64,000 bases of DNA from Gemmatimonadaceae bacterium (GCA_019186945.1 JABAQJ010000007.1:124001-188000); one strand, 5' to 3'; positions 30,172 through 39,964 are shown, counted from the stretch's first letter. The notes: generated by a model not told the origin, from the sequence alone. Program-made: numbers and translations.

Positions 30172-31299
30172 ATGCTCGCTACAGTACGACGTCTTCACCG
30201 GCTTGCGCCCGCGGCGTTCTTGTCCGTGCTCGCGGCCTGCGCCAATTCATCTGCCGATGCACGCGCCGAGACCGCGCCGGCAACTGCGTCGATCGGCCCC
30301 GAAAACGCGGTGACGATCCAGACCGCGGAGCTGTGGAGCGGCCCAAGCATTTCCGGGACGCTGACGCCGGAGCGCGAGGCCACCGCACGGGCACAGCTGT
30401 CCGGATCGTTGCTCGCCGTCCTCGTGGACCAGGGTGTGCGCGTCCGGGCGGGACAGGTACTGGTCCGGATCGACGACCGTACGGTGCGCGACACGTGGCT
30501 GTCCGCGAAGTCCGCCCATACCACGGCCGAGAACTCGGCGCAGATGGTCGAGCGCGAGCTGCAGCGCGCGGAACGACTCAGCCAGTCGGGCGCGATCGCC
30601 GATCGGGATCTGGAGCAGGCGCGCTGGAACAACACGGCGGCGCAGTCGCAGCTGGCGGACGCCAGGGCGAGACTGACGCTGGCGCAGAAGCAGTTGGACG
30701 ACGCTCAGGTGCGCGCTCCTTTCGATGGCATCGTCAGCGCGCGGATGGTGTCGACCGGCGACATCGTACAGCCGGGTGGGGCGCTTCTCACGATCGTCGA
30801 TCCGAGCAGCATGCGGCTGGAGGCGTCGATTCCGGCATCGGACCTGACGATGGTGAAGCTGGGCGCGCCGGTGACGTTCACCGTGAGTGGGTATCCTGGG
30901 CGCGGGTTTGCTGGAAAGGTGACGCGCATGAATCCGACGGCCGACGTGTCCACCGGACAAGTGCGGATCACGGTGTCGATCCCCAACGTCCGGAGCGACC
31001 TGGTTGGCGGGCTGTTTGCCCAGGGTCGGGTGGGTACCGCGCGGCGGCAGGGTTTGGTCGCTCCCGTGACAGCCGTGGATCTTCGCGGGATCAAGCCTAA
31101 CGTGCTGCGTCTGAAGGACGGCAGGGTCGAACGCGTGGAGGTCGAGATCGGCATCAAGGATGAGGAGACCGAACGCGTCGAGATACTCAGTGGCGTGGTC
31201 GAAGGGGACACGCTGCTCGTTGGCGCCGCGCAGGGTCTGACGCCGGGCACGCTGGTGAAGGTGATGACCGCGTCGGACCGACCGGTCACCAGGAACTGA
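30172..31299 (+). CDS. RND efflux periplasmic adaptor (membrane fusion lipoprotein)
   Basis: A 375-residue adaptor. I chose ATG 30172 because the product then begins with a compact signal peptide and lipobox (AAFLSVLAAC at residues 14-23). An ATG at 30091, overlapping the TolC stop, would add 27 residues before it. It shows the biotinyl-lipoyl half-motifs (VDQGVRVRAGQVLVRIDD; VRAPFDGIVSARMVSTGDIVQPG), a helical hairpin, and the beta-barrel domain of HlyD/AcrA-type adaptors. It links the RND pump to the TolC channel. Confidence 0.92.
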   Translation: MLATVRRLHRLAPAAFLSVLAACANSSADARAETAPATASIGPENAVTIQTAELWSGPSISGTLTPEREATARAQLSGSLLAVLVDQGVRVRAGQVLVRIDDRTVRDTWLSAKSAHTTAENSAQMVERELQRAERLSQSGAIADRDLEQARWNNTAAQSQLADARARLTLAQKQLDDAQVRAPFDGIVSARMVSTGDIVQPGGALLTIVDPSSMRLEASIPASDLTMVKLGAPVTFTVSGYPGRGFAGKVTRMNPTADVSTGQVRITVSIPNVRSDLVGGLFAQGRVGTARRQGLVAPVTAVDLRGIKPNVLRLKDGRVERVEVEIGIKDEETERVEILSGVVEGDTLLVGAAQGLTPGTLVKVMTASDRPVTRN

Positions 31300-31318
31300 C
31301 GGTCCGCGAGAGACTTCC

Positions 31319-34300
31319 ATGCTGATTTCCGATTTTGCAATCAAGCGGCCGCTGATCACGGTCGTGGCGATGTTGACGCTGGCGATCTTCGGTCTGTTCG
31401 CGCTGATCAACCTGCAGACCGACGAGTTCCCGGATGTGGCTCCGCCGATGGTGACCGTCGGGCTGGTGTATCCGGGCGCATCGCCAGACGGCGTGGAGCG
31501 CGAGATCCTCGACCCGATCGAGGAGGCGCTCGCCGGCATTGCCGGTGTGAAGAAGGTGATGGGCGCGGCGCAGGACGGTTTCGCGAGCATCATGGTCGAG
31601 TTCCAGTTCTCGAAGCCGCTGGCGGAGGCTACCCAGGATATCCGCGACGCAATCTCCGGAATCCGGTCGGACCTTCCGCCCGAGATGGAGGAGCCGATCA
31701 TCAAGAAGTTCAACGACACGGACCGTCCGATCGTGTCGCTGGCGCTGTCGTCGACGACGCTGAGCGCCGGCGAGCTGACGCGGCTCGCGGACCCCGGGAT
31801 GACGCGCGAGCTGCGATCCATTCCCGGCGTGGCGGAAGTGACCGTTCCGGGGAAGGTGGAACGCGAGCTGACGGTACAGATCCGTCCCGATGGGTTGCAG
31901 GCGGCGGGGATCGGCGTTGGCCAGGTCGTGCAGGCGTTGCAGCTGCAGAACCTGGCGGCACCGATCGGCAGCATCAAGGGCACGCTCGACGAGCGTTCGA
32001 TCCGTTTGCGCGGCCGGCTGTCCGATCCTCAGGAGTTCGCTCAGATCGTGGTGGCCGAGCGGAACGGACAGCTCGTGCGGCTGGGGCAGGTCGCCGACGT
32101 GCTGGACTCGACGGAAGAGCCCCGAACCGGGGCTTACTTCAATGGCCGCGAGGCAGTGGGCATCGATATCAAGAAATCGATTGGGTACAGTACCACGTCG
32201 GTGGCGTCCCAGGTGCTGGAGCGGGTCGAGACGATCCGGGCGACGTTGCCGCCTGGCACGACGCTCGACGTGGTGAAGAACAGCGGACAGCGCGTGGAGC
32301 GCGCCGTGGCCAACGTGAAGGTGGCGCTGCTCGAGGGCGCCGTGCTGACGGTCTTCGTGGTCTTTCTCTTCCTGAATTCGTGGCGATCGACGGTGATCAC
32401 GGGCCTGGCATTGCCTGTCTCGGTCCTCGCGTCGTTCATCGCTGTATGGGCCCTGGGCTTCAAGCTCGAGACGATGTCGCTCCTCGGGCTGTCGCTCGCC
32501 ATCGGCATTCTGATCGACGATGCGATCGTCGTCCGGGAAAACATCGTACGACACGTGGAGATGGGAAAGGACCACTACACGGCATCGCACCAGGGCACGG
32601 ACGAGATCGGGCTGGCGGTGGCAGCGACAACGTTTTCGATCCTGGCGGTCTTCGTGCCGATCGCCTTCATGCCGGGCGTCGGCGGTCAGTGGTTCAAGCC
32701 GTTTGCGCTGACGATCGCCTGTTCGGTGTTCGTCTCGCTGTTCGTGTCGTTCTCGCTGGACCCGATGCTTTCCGCCTACTGGCCGGACCCGCATCGCCCC
32801 GAACACGAGAAGTGGTGGATCACGAAGCAGCTCGACAAGTTCAACCACTGGTTCAATCGTCAGGCGCAGAACTACAAGAGGGTCATTGCCTGGGCGCTGG
32901 ATCACCGGACGTCGGTGGTCGTTATTGCCGTGGGCACGTTCCTCGGGGCGTTCACGCTGCCCACCAAGGGCGTGACAGGACTCGCGGTCGCGGCGTTCGG
33001 GATCGGAGTGGCGCTGTTCCTGATTTCGCGGTCGACGCGCTGGGTTGGGCGATTGGGATCGATCGCGGCCGGCGTAGCTCTCGTCGCAGTACTGCTCCCA
33101 CGCGTTCCGGCATGGCATAACGTGGGCTTCGCCTTCGTGCCGGAAGACGACCAGTCCGAGATCAACGTGACCGTCGAGACTCCGCCCGGCTCCAACCTGG
33201 AGTACACGCGGCTCAAGGTGGACGAAGCGGCGAAGGTGGTGCAAGCGCACAAGGAAGTGCGCTACACGTATGCGACGATCGGCGGTGGGGCCGCAAGCGA
33301 CGTGGACAAGGCGTCGCTTTACGTGAAGCTGGTGCCGAAACACGAGCGGTCGATGAGCGTGACGCCATTCGCGGCCATCGTGCGGGAGGAGCTGAACCAG
33401 ATCGCGGGCGCGAGCATCTCGGTGCTGGCTGCCGACTGGGGAGGCGGGCGCAAGCAGGTGCAACTCGAGGTGCGCGGAAACGATCCGGTAGCGCTCAACG
33501 ACTTCGCGCAGCAGGCGTTTCAGGCGGTGCGGGCCGTCCCGGGTGCGGTGGACGTGGGGTTGTCGTCCAAGGGACAACGACCGGAGCTGACGGTAGAGCT
33601 CAACCGCGGACTGGCGAGCAGTCTTGGGCTCACGGTGGGACAGGTCGCGCAGGCGTTGCGTCCTGCGTTCGCCGGGATCGACGCCGGCGACTGGGTCGAT
33701 CCGAGCGGCGAGACGCGCGACGTCGTGGTGCGACTGGCGCCGGACGCGCGCCGCCGCGCGGCGGACCTTCGCCAGCTGCCACTCGTAGTGGCAGGCCCGA
33801 ACGGCTCCCCGGCAACGCTCCCGTTAGGCCAGGTGGCGACGATCAGCGATGGCGTTGGCCCGGCGGTGATCAACCACCTGAATCGCGATCGGAACGTGAT
33901 GATCGAGTTCAATACCGATGGCCGTTCCATGGGCGAAGTCACCAACGACGCGTTGGCGGCCGTGCTGGCGCTCAAGATCCCGAATGGCATCCGCGTCGCG
34001 AAGGGCGGAGAGGCGCAACAGCAGGGCGAGGTGTTCGGGCAGATCTTCTTCGCACTCGGCGTCGCCGTGATGTTGATGTACCTGATTCTCGTGATGCAGT
34101 TCGGCTCGTTCATCGACCCCATGGCCATCATGCTGTCCCTCCCGCTGTCGTTGATCGGCGTGCTGCTCTCGCTGGCGATCAGCGGTAACACGATCAATAT
34201 CATGAGTCTGATTGGCGTGATCCTGCTGATGGGGATCGTGGCGAAAAACGCCATCCTGCTGATCGACTTCGCCAAATGGGCGCGGGAGGAGCGTGGCTTG

Positions 34301-34612
34301 CCGCTTCGCGCGGCGCTGATCGAGGCGGGCGCGATCCGGTTGCGCCCGATCCTGATGACAACGTTCGCGCTGATCGCCGGCATGATCCCGGTGGCGTTAG
34401 GCCGCGGCGAGGGATCGCAGTTCCGGGCGCCGATGGGGATCGCCGTCATTGGCGGCGTCATCACATCGACGCTATTGACGCTGATTGCCATACCGACGTT
34501 CTACGAGATCCTCGACGAATGGAGGGCGGCGCTGGGGCAGAAGCTGGGCTTCCGTGTGAAGCAGAAGACGGCCGAGCATCGAGTGCCGGTGGGGGCGGTC
34601 GCCGGGGACTGA
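31319..34612 (+). CDS. RND multidrug efflux permease (AcrB/HAE1 family)
   Basis: A 1097-residue inner-membrane proton antiporter. It starts MLISDFAIKRPLITVVAM and has the acidic pair in transmembrane helix 4 (D400-D401 in GILIDDAIVV), with porter-domain landmarks ANVKVALLEGAVL and the second-half LIGVILLMGIVAKNAILLIDFAKW. It is about 50 residues longer than AcrB. The extra length lies at about residues 529-610, where three hydrophobic stretches occupy the place of the single TM7 segment. The gene follows the adaptor by 19 bp. Pumps of this type export drugs, solvents or bile-like compounds; the substrate is unknown. Confidence 0.93.
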   Translation: MLISDFAIKRPLITVVAMLTLAIFGLFALINLQTDEFPDVAPPMVTVGLVYPGASPDGVEREILDPIEEALAGIAGVKKVMGAAQDGFASIMVEFQFSKPLAEATQDIRDAISGIRSDLPPEMEEPIIKKFNDTDRPIVSLALSSTTLSAGELTRLADPGMTRELRSIPGVAEVTVPGKVERELTVQIRPDGLQAAGIGVGQVVQALQLQNLAAPIGSIKGTLDERSIRLRGRLSDPQEFAQIVVAERNGQLVRLGQVADVLDSTEEPRTGAYFNGREAVGIDIKKSIGYSTTSVASQVLERVETIRATLPPGTTLDVVKNSGQRVERAVANVKVALLEGAVLTVFVVFLFLNSWRSTVITGLALPVSVLASFIAVWALGFKLETMSLLGLSLAIGILIDDAIVVRENIVRHVEMGKDHYTASHQGTDEIGLAVAATTFSILAVFVPIAFMPGVGGQWFKPFALTIACSVFVSLFVSFSLDPMLSAYWPDPHRPEHEKWWITKQLDKFNHWFNRQAQNYKRVIAWALDHRTSVVVIAVGTFLGAFTLPTKGVTGLAVAAFGIGVALFLISRSTRWVGRLGSIAAGVALVAVLLPRVPAWHNVGFAFVPEDDQSEINVTVETPPGSNLEYTRLKVDEAAKVVQAHKEVRYTYATIGGGAASDVDKASLYVKLVPKHERSMSVTPFAAIVREELNQIAGASISVLAADWGGGRKQVQLEVRGNDPVALNDFAQQAFQAVRAVPGAVDVGLSSKGQRPELTVELNRGLASSLGLTVGQVAQALRPAFAGIDAGDWVDPSGETRDVVVRLAPDARRRAADLRQLPLVVAGPNGSPATLPLGQVATISDGVGPAVINHLNRDRNVMIEFNTDGRSMGEVTNDALAAVLALKIPNGIRVAKGGEAQQQGEVFGQIFFALGVAVMLMYLILVMQFGSFIDPMAIMLSLPLSLIGVLLSLAISGNTINIMSLIGVILLMGIVAKNAILLIDFAKWAREERGLPLRAALIEAGAIRLRPILMTTFALIAGMIPVALGRGEGSQFRAPMGIAVIGGVITSTLLTLIAIPTFYEILDEWRAALGQKLGFRVKQKTAEHRVPVGAVAGD

Positions 34613-34634
34613 TCGGGCCTCGCTCCGTTCGCTG

Positions 34635-34733
34635 GCCCGAACACCCTGCGTGAGCACTTGTGCGCAGCGCCGTCGGCGTTGCGCCATTGTTCGGCAACTG
34701 CCGCCTCATAGCGGTCCTGGCGCCTGTTCGGGC
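34635..34733. repeat. Large imperfect inverted repeat beside the DUF499 remnant
   Basis: GCCCGAACA (34635-34643) and TGTTCGGGC (34725-34733) are perfect 9-bp reverse complements. Between them 34662-34684 forms an almost perfect hairpin (GCGCAGCGCCG against CGGCGTTGCGC). The overall size is in the range of attC sites, but the ends do not fit the RYYYAAC/GTTRRRY consensus. It may be a remnant of the element that carried the DUF499 fragment. Confidence 0.4.
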
Positions 34734-35014
34734 TTCGAATCCGTAAACGCTGAACTCGAGCGTCCAGCTGTTCCCGGTCACGCTGCGGACGATCTGATCC
34801 GAGGCACCACCAGGGAGCCTGCCTCGATTTCCAGGATCACCCTGACCTCGCCGCAGTCCGGGGTGGTGAGGTGCACGAGCACCTCTTCGGCGATGCGGCT
34901 GGCATCGAGTCGCCCGGTGCCGAAGAACCGAAGGTGCACCGGCTTCGCAGTTGCTTCCGCGCCCGTGGTGCCTGAAGTCCCGGCGCTGCCTCCGCTGTGC
35001 CGGTCATCGCCCAC
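34731..35014 (-). pseudogene. Decayed C-terminal fragment of a DUF499 ATPase gene
   Basis: On the minus strand LRFFGTGRLDASRIAEEVLVHL and a following VRVILEIEA match the C-terminal domain of the intact DUF499 protein (RFHGTVRLD, ASRIADEVIAHL, VTVTLDIEA), with about seven residues deleted in the middle. After a small indel near 34800-34810 the match moves to another frame and continues GASDQIVRSVTGNSWTLEFSVYGFE, against GASDQIVRTVTENSRTLKF. A Gly/Ser/Thr/Ala linker precedes the domain in both. No ATPase part is left. It sits between the RND gene and a DedA-like gene. Confidence 0.75.
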
Positions 35015-35328
35015 TACTGCACCCGTTCGTGTGCGAGCGACCCCTTCTCATGTCCGGCGACCCTCTGGGGACTTGTTTCGACGCCCGTGGCGCTCGGCCG
35101 CCACGGACGAGCGTCTCGTAACGCATAACGAGGTATCGGCCGTCGAGGAAGGTCAAGGAGCGGCGTCCGGACGCGCAGACTCCCTGCCGGAAGGCCCATT
35201 ATCGTGACAGCCAATACTCCGTCTGGGCTGGCGGCGCCGCCACTCGTGACGTGGCGCGAATTGCGCGCTCGCGCGAAGCCAATCGCACCCGACTCCCGAA
35301 TCGGCTACCCTGTGCGGATCTTTCTGTC

Positions 35329-36009
35329 GTGACGTTACGACTGCTTCTCCTCCTTGCGGCTCTCGCGCCGCAGACGGTGCTCGCGCGACTCGAAGTATTC
35401 TGGGCGTACGTTACGCTTGGCGCGTCGGCCATCGTCACGGAGGAATTGGCGCCGCTCGTGGGTGGGTTCGCTGCCGAGCAGGGCCACTTGGGTTTCAAGC
35501 GCGCCGTGGTGGCGACTGCCGTGGGCGTATGGGTAGCGACCGCGCTGCTCTATTTCATCGGGCGATGGCGGGCTGCCTGGGTGCGCCTCAAGCTTCGCCG
35601 GTCGCCGATCGTGGTGCGCAAACTGTTGCGCGCGATGAGGTGGAACCCCTGGCGCAGTACGATTCTGGCTCGTTTCGTCTTCGGCGGGCGTGTCGCTGTT
35701 CCTCTGGCCTGTGGAGCGGCACACGTACCGATCTGGATCTTCCTCACGGGCAGCGCGATTGCGGCCTTCGCCTGGGCGTTGCTGTTCACGGCGTTAGGCT
35801 GGTTCTTCGGCGAAAGCGCCGTGCTGGTGATCGGTCATGTGCGCCGGTACGAAGACCAGCTGGCGCTGCTCCTGGTGGCGCTCGGACTGGCTGCGTTTCT
35901 GTGGCTGCGGCGGCGGCAGCGACGCTCCGGCCTCATCGACCCGGATGCGCCAACGCCGATCCCCCGGCTTCCGGAACGGAACACAGACGTGGACGAGGCG
36001 GCTCGCTAG
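35329..36009 (+). CDS. DedA/VTT-family membrane protein
   Basis: About 226 residues from GTG 35329; an in-frame start at 35251 is possible but would add a charged, arginine-rich leader before the first helix. It has four to five hydrophobic segments and the DedA-type core with a conserved arginine region (ILARFVFGGRVAVPLACGAAHVPIWIF). DedA proteins act in membrane lipid (undecaprenyl phosphate or phospholipid) transport and need proton motive force. The stop TAG at 36007-36009 lies in a CTAG that is also the stop of the opposing gene. Confidence 0.8.
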   Translation: MTLRLLLLLAALAPQTVLARLEVFWAYVTLGASAIVTEELAPLVGGFAAEQGHLGFKRAVVATAVGVWVATALLYFIGRWRAAWVRLKLRRSPIVVRKLLRAMRWNPWRSTILARFVFGGRVAVPLACGAAHVPIWIFLTGSAIAAFAWALLFTALGWFFGESAVLVIGHVRRYEDQLALLLVALGLAAFLWLRRRQRRSGLIDPDAPTPIPRLPERNTDVDEAAR

Positions 36010-38252
36010 AACGCGAGCATGCGCGTGATCTTGAGGGCGATCGTCCGTTCGTTGATGTCGCGGGTGTCCGTATTCCTCCGGTCGGTATAGACGAGGAAGA
36101 GGTCGGACAGCGGGGCGTAACGGAAGTTGACGCGCGCATTGGTCACGTAGGAACGCGTCTGGGCATTGTACTGGACGAAGGCGCTCCCGAAGAGCCGAGT
36201 GGATACGGCATACCGCAGCCTTGCGCCCGCGACGTTAGCCTGGAATGCGGCGCCCGGCAGCGATATGGCATTCCGCTGATACGTACCCTCCAGGCTCAGG
36301 TCGTAGCGGATCCGCCAGGTTAAACCGCCGGACAGCGTCCGGCGCGTGCCATCGTAGAACTCACCTCCGGATGCGCCGACGTTGAAGTAGATGGCGCGCC
36401 CCTGCCCGGACTGATAGCGGAGCGTTCCTTCCCGATAACCGTATCGGCCGGTATCCACCTGGACGCCGGGGAAAAGCGAGAACGGAGAGTCGACGTGATC
36501 GAACAGGTCGCTGGCGGAAATCGACAGTTGTCCATCCGGCTGGAAGTCGATTTCGAGGCCGGCGGTGACGGTGCGCGTTTCCAGCCGCGACGACAAGTCG
36601 GTGATATAGTCGACTTCGGCGTAGGGGTTGAGTTCCTGGATTCCGCGCATCGCCGGGCGTGCATGGAGGCTGACGGTGGCATACCGTTCCTCCATCGCGC
36701 GGCGTCGGATGAATCCCATTCCGGGGTCGAACCGGTCAGAGACGCGTTTCCACATCGCCGATGTATTGAGGAACGCGCCGCGGTAGCCGACGGAGAGCCG
36801 GGCGGCATCGCCATCGGATCCCGTGCCGTTGGCTTCGGAGCGTGCGATGTAGGAATTGACGATAGTGTTCCTGAACGGGCGGATGTTGGCGTCGATGCCG
36901 TAGCTGGTATTGAAGAGACCGGTGTCGGCGGCTTGGCGATTGAGCACCATCACGCCGACGTCCGACGTCCCGAACACGTTGCGCCGTACGCGCGCGACGG
37001 TGAAGTTCTCGGCCGGTAACCCGAATGCACGTTCCGTCTGCATGTTCAGCAGGCCGATCTCGCTGTCGCCGATTCGACCCGAGAGGCGACCTCCGGCGAC
37101 GATGGGGATCGGGCGGCCGTCGGCCGTGAGGCCGATGCGCCGCGAGTTGAAGAGGGAGAAGTCGCGGAGTGTGGCGATCGTGCGGAGGTTGCGCTCCTGG
37201 ACGTCGCCGAACTGGACGGCGCCGGCATTCTCGATGAAGAACTCGCGTCGCTCCGGGAAGAACAGGCTGAATCTCGTCAGGTTCACCTGTTCCTGATCTA
37301 CCTCGACCTGCGAGAAGTCCGTGTTGTAGGTCAGGTCGAGCGTGAGCGACGGGGAGACTCCGAACTTCAGGTCGCCGCCGGCATCGTAGCGCGCACCCGC
37401 GCTGGACGACGGCACCTGGTGGCCGGACGACGTGCCGCCTAACGCAAATGGTTTGATCAGCAGGTTCCTCCCCTGGTGCAGGCCTTCGAGCCCCGTCAGC
37501 GTCCCTGCCCTGGACATCCGGTGGACGCGATACTGGCGTTCCAGAGGCGCCCAGTACGATGTCTCGTTCACCCGTCGGACGCGCCGGATCAGGTTCACGC
37601 CCCAGTCCTGCGTCGCCTTGCCGGCGTCGAAGCGCAGGGTGCGCGTGGGGATCTCCATCTCGACGACCCACGACGAGTCGTTCCGCGACGTTCTGACGGT
37701 GACGATGCCTTCCCATGCTTCCACGACGGAGCGCGAGTCGTTGTATGTCTGCTCGTCGCGGATGGCGCCGTGCGGGTTCACGAGAAAGAGAAACGAGTTG
37801 CGACGGTCGAGGAACGTATCGAGCACGACGCCGAAGACATCGCTGTTGGTGGACACGAAATCGCGTTCGAGGCCAACGGTGATCGCCTTGTCCGAGTGCG
37901 GGTCGTAGTTGATGGCGCCGATCCAGATGTGGTCGGCATCGTACAGGATACGCGCTTCCGTGGGATAGCGAGCCGGGTACCCCGTGAGCGGCAGCTGCTG
38001 GACGAAGTTCGTCATCGGCTCCGCGAGGGCCCATTCCGGCTCGCTGAGGTGGCCGTCCACGGTAATGGGTCGTGGGGTGCGAGTGGCGCGCGCCCTGGGT
38101 CTGGGCGCGGACTCCGGATCTATGCGGACCCCGTCACCGGCGCGCGAAGTGTCCGGTTGTTGGGCGTCAGCGCCGCGACGGCACGCGAGGAGCAGGGCGA
38201 TAGCGAGCGTGGAGCGCCGCGCGACAGCGAAGCGAAAAGGCGATCGAGACAC
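36006..38252 (-). CDS. CBM9-like/DUF5916 outer-membrane beta-barrel protein
   Basis: A 748-residue exported protein with a signal peptide ending RGADAQ. Residues about 55-250 resemble a family 9 carbohydrate-binding-like domain (ITVDGHLSEPEWALAEP; ILYDADHIWIGAINYDPH). The remainder is a DUF5916 beta-barrel with alternating strands and aromatic girdles (FFPERREFFIENAGAVQFG). Proteins with this layout are abundant in Bacteroidota and Gemmatimonadota and are presumed surface-located; the ligand is unknown. It converges on the DedA-like gene with a 4-bp overlap. Confidence 0.88.
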   Translation of the reverse strand: MSRSPFRFAVARRSTLAIALLLACRRGADAQQPDTSRAGDGVRIDPESAPRPRARATRTPRPITVDGHLSEPEWALAEPMTNFVQQLPLTGYPARYPTEARILYDADHIWIGAINYDPHSDKAITVGLERDFVSTNSDVFGVVLDTFLDRRNSFLFLVNPHGAIRDEQTYNDSRSVVEAWEGIVTVRTSRNDSSWVVEMEIPTRTLRFDAGKATQDWGVNLIRRVRRVNETSYWAPLERQYRVHRMSRAGTLTGLEGLHQGRNLLIKPFALGGTSSGHQVPSSSAGARYDAGGDLKFGVSPSLTLDLTYNTDFSQVEVDQEQVNLTRFSLFFPERREFFIENAGAVQFGDVQERNLRTIATLRDFSLFNSRRIGLTADGRPIPIVAGGRLSGRIGDSEIGLLNMQTERAFGLPAENFTVARVRRNVFGTSDVGVMVLNRQAADTGLFNTSYGIDANIRPFRNTIVNSYIARSEANGTGSDGDAARLSVGYRGAFLNTSAMWKRVSDRFDPGMGFIRRRAMEERYATVSLHARPAMRGIQELNPYAEVDYITDLSSRLETRTVTAGLEIDFQPDGQLSISASDLFDHVDSPFSLFPGVQVDTGRYGYREGTLRYQSGQGRAIYFNVGASGGEFYDGTRRTLSGGLTWRIRYDLSLEGTYQRNAISLPGAAFQANVAGARLRYAVSTRLFGSAFVQYNAQTRSYVTNARVNFRYAPLSDLFLVYTDRRNTDTRDINERTIALKITRMLAF

Positions 38253-38488
38253 GGGCGAAGCGTGATCCTCTGTGATCGGGGAGCGGCGTCAGCATACGCG
38301 GCGTCGGCGGAAATCGCTGCCGGGCCGGCTGCGCCCACCGACCGGGAAAGGAACGTGCCGAGCGCTCCCGCACCATCGGACTGTCGCGCGCGGTCTGGGC
38401 CGACGATCGTATTCCCGGACAGCTGTATTCCGTGCGCGTTGCTGCCGGCATCCGCCAATGTCGAACGCGCCATCCGGCATCAGGCGGC

Positions 38489-39964
38489 TTACGTCAACTC
38501 GGCCGCCGCCAGCTGCAATTCATCCCACGCCGCCTCCACGTGGTGCCGCCGCGTCCGCATGTTGCCGATGGCCAGCCGGATCGCGAAACGATCGTTCAAC
38601 CGGGTGTGCGACATCAGGAACCGACCACGGGAGTTGACCCGCTCCAGGATCGCGGCAGTCAGACGGTCTCCCTCTGCATCGGTGGCTCCCCTCGGCCGGT
38701 ACCGGAAGCAAACCAGCGAAAACCGGACAGGCGCGGCCAGCGTCCACCCCTCCGTGCTCCGGATCCGCTCGGCGATGAACTGCGCCGAGGCGATGTGGTC
38801 GCGCAGGCGCTCGACGATGCCGGATACGCCGAAGGCACGGATCACGAACCACAACTTCAACGCACGGAACCGGCGACCGAGCTGCACACCGTAGTCCATC
38901 AGGTTCACGACGTCCGCGTGCTCCGTCGTCGTGAGGTACTCCGGCACGAGCGAGAATGCGCGCCTGAGGACATCGGGGCGTCGCGTGTACATTGCCGACA
39001 AGTCCACCGGTGTGAACAGCCACTTGTGCGGGTTGACGACGAGCGAGTCGGCGCGATCGACACCGGCGAGCACGTGCCGCCACTCGGGGACGATCGCCGC
39101 CACGCCGGCATACGAGGCATCCACGTGCAGCCAGAGTCGTTCGCGTTCGCAGACGTCGGCGATGTCCGGCACGGGATCCACGCTCGCGCTGCTCGTCGTT
39201 CCCACCGTGGCGACCACCGCCAGCGGCAACATCCCCAGGGCTCGGTCGCGGGCGACGCGGTCGGCCAGTTCCTCGGGTCGCATCCGGAAATCGGCATCGA
39301 CGGGAATGTGGACGACGTTGTCATGGCCGAAACCCAGGGTGATCGCTCCCTTGTCCACGGACGAATGGCACTGCTCCGAGGCGTACACCCGGAGGACCGG
39401 GAGATCGAAGCGGCCCGCCATGCCGCGCATGCGGATGTCGAGCCCGGGCATTGCCTCCCTGGCCGCCGCCAGCGCCAACATCGTCGAGATCGACGCGGTG
39501 TCGTTGATGACCCCGAACCATCCTGGCGCCAGGCCAAGCATCTGGCGCAGCCAGTCGAGCGCGCGCTCCTCGAGTTCCGTGACCGAGGGCGACGTCCTCC
39601 ACAGCATTCCGTTGACGTTGAGGGCGGCCGCCAGCATCTCCGCCACCACGCCGGGTACGGAGCCGGTGATCGCGAAATACCCCATGAATCCCGGGTGCTG
39701 CCAGTGCGTGATGCCGGGGAGGACGATCTTCTCGAAGTCGTCGAGGATGTCGTCCATCGCTTCGCCGAGTTCGGGCGGCGAGGCGGGGAGCTGGCGCGCG
39801 ATGTCTCCAGGCGCAACCTGTGCCAGGACTGGATAACGCGACGGATCGCCCAGGTAGGACTCGATCCAGCGAGTGGCGCGGTCGAGGGCGCCGTGGGCGT
39901 CACGGGCTGACAGGTCGGCTCCGGACGATCCCGCTCGCCACGGCGGCGTTGCGCTCACTTCCAT
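38489..39964 (-). CDS. Group II PLP-dependent amino-acid decarboxylase
   Basis: A 491-residue enzyme from ATG 39964. The fold-type I signature is complete: THWQHPGFMGYF near the N-terminus, ASEQCHSSVDKG, HVDASYAG with the PLP-binding aspartate, and NPHKWLF with the Schiff-base lysine. It is closest to aromatic-L-amino-acid/tyrosine decarboxylases, which make amines from Trp, Tyr, Phe or DOPA. Its start overlaps the end of the ABC permease gene by 10 bp, so production of an amine and its export may be linked. Confidence 0.9.
   Translation of the reverse strand: MEVSATPPWRAGSSGADLSARDAHGALDRATRWIESYLGDPSRYPVLAQVAPGDIARQLPASPPELGEAMDDILDDFEKIVLPGITHWQHPGFMGYFAITGSVPGVVAEMLAAALNVNGMLWRTSPSVTELEERALDWLRQMLGLAPGWFGVINDTASISTMLALAAAREAMPGLDIRMRGMAGRFDLPVLRVYASEQCHSSVDKGAITLGFGHDNVVHIPVDADFRMRPEELADRVARDRALGMLPLAVVATVGTTSSASVDPVPDIADVCERERLWLHVDASYAGVAAIVPEWRHVLAGVDRADSLVVNPHKWLFTPVDLSAMYTRRPDVLRRAFSLVPEYLTTTEHADVVNLMDYGVQLGRRFRALKLWFVIRAFGVSGIVERLRDHIASAQFIAERIRSTEGWTLAAPVRFSLVCFRYRPRGATDAEGDRLTAAILERVNSRGRFLMSHTRLNDRFAIRLAIGNMRTRRHHVEAAWDELQLAAAELT

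Noticed and set aside
31286-33577. A 763-residue open frame on the minus strand
   Set aside because: It is antisense to the RND permease and shows no recognisable motif.
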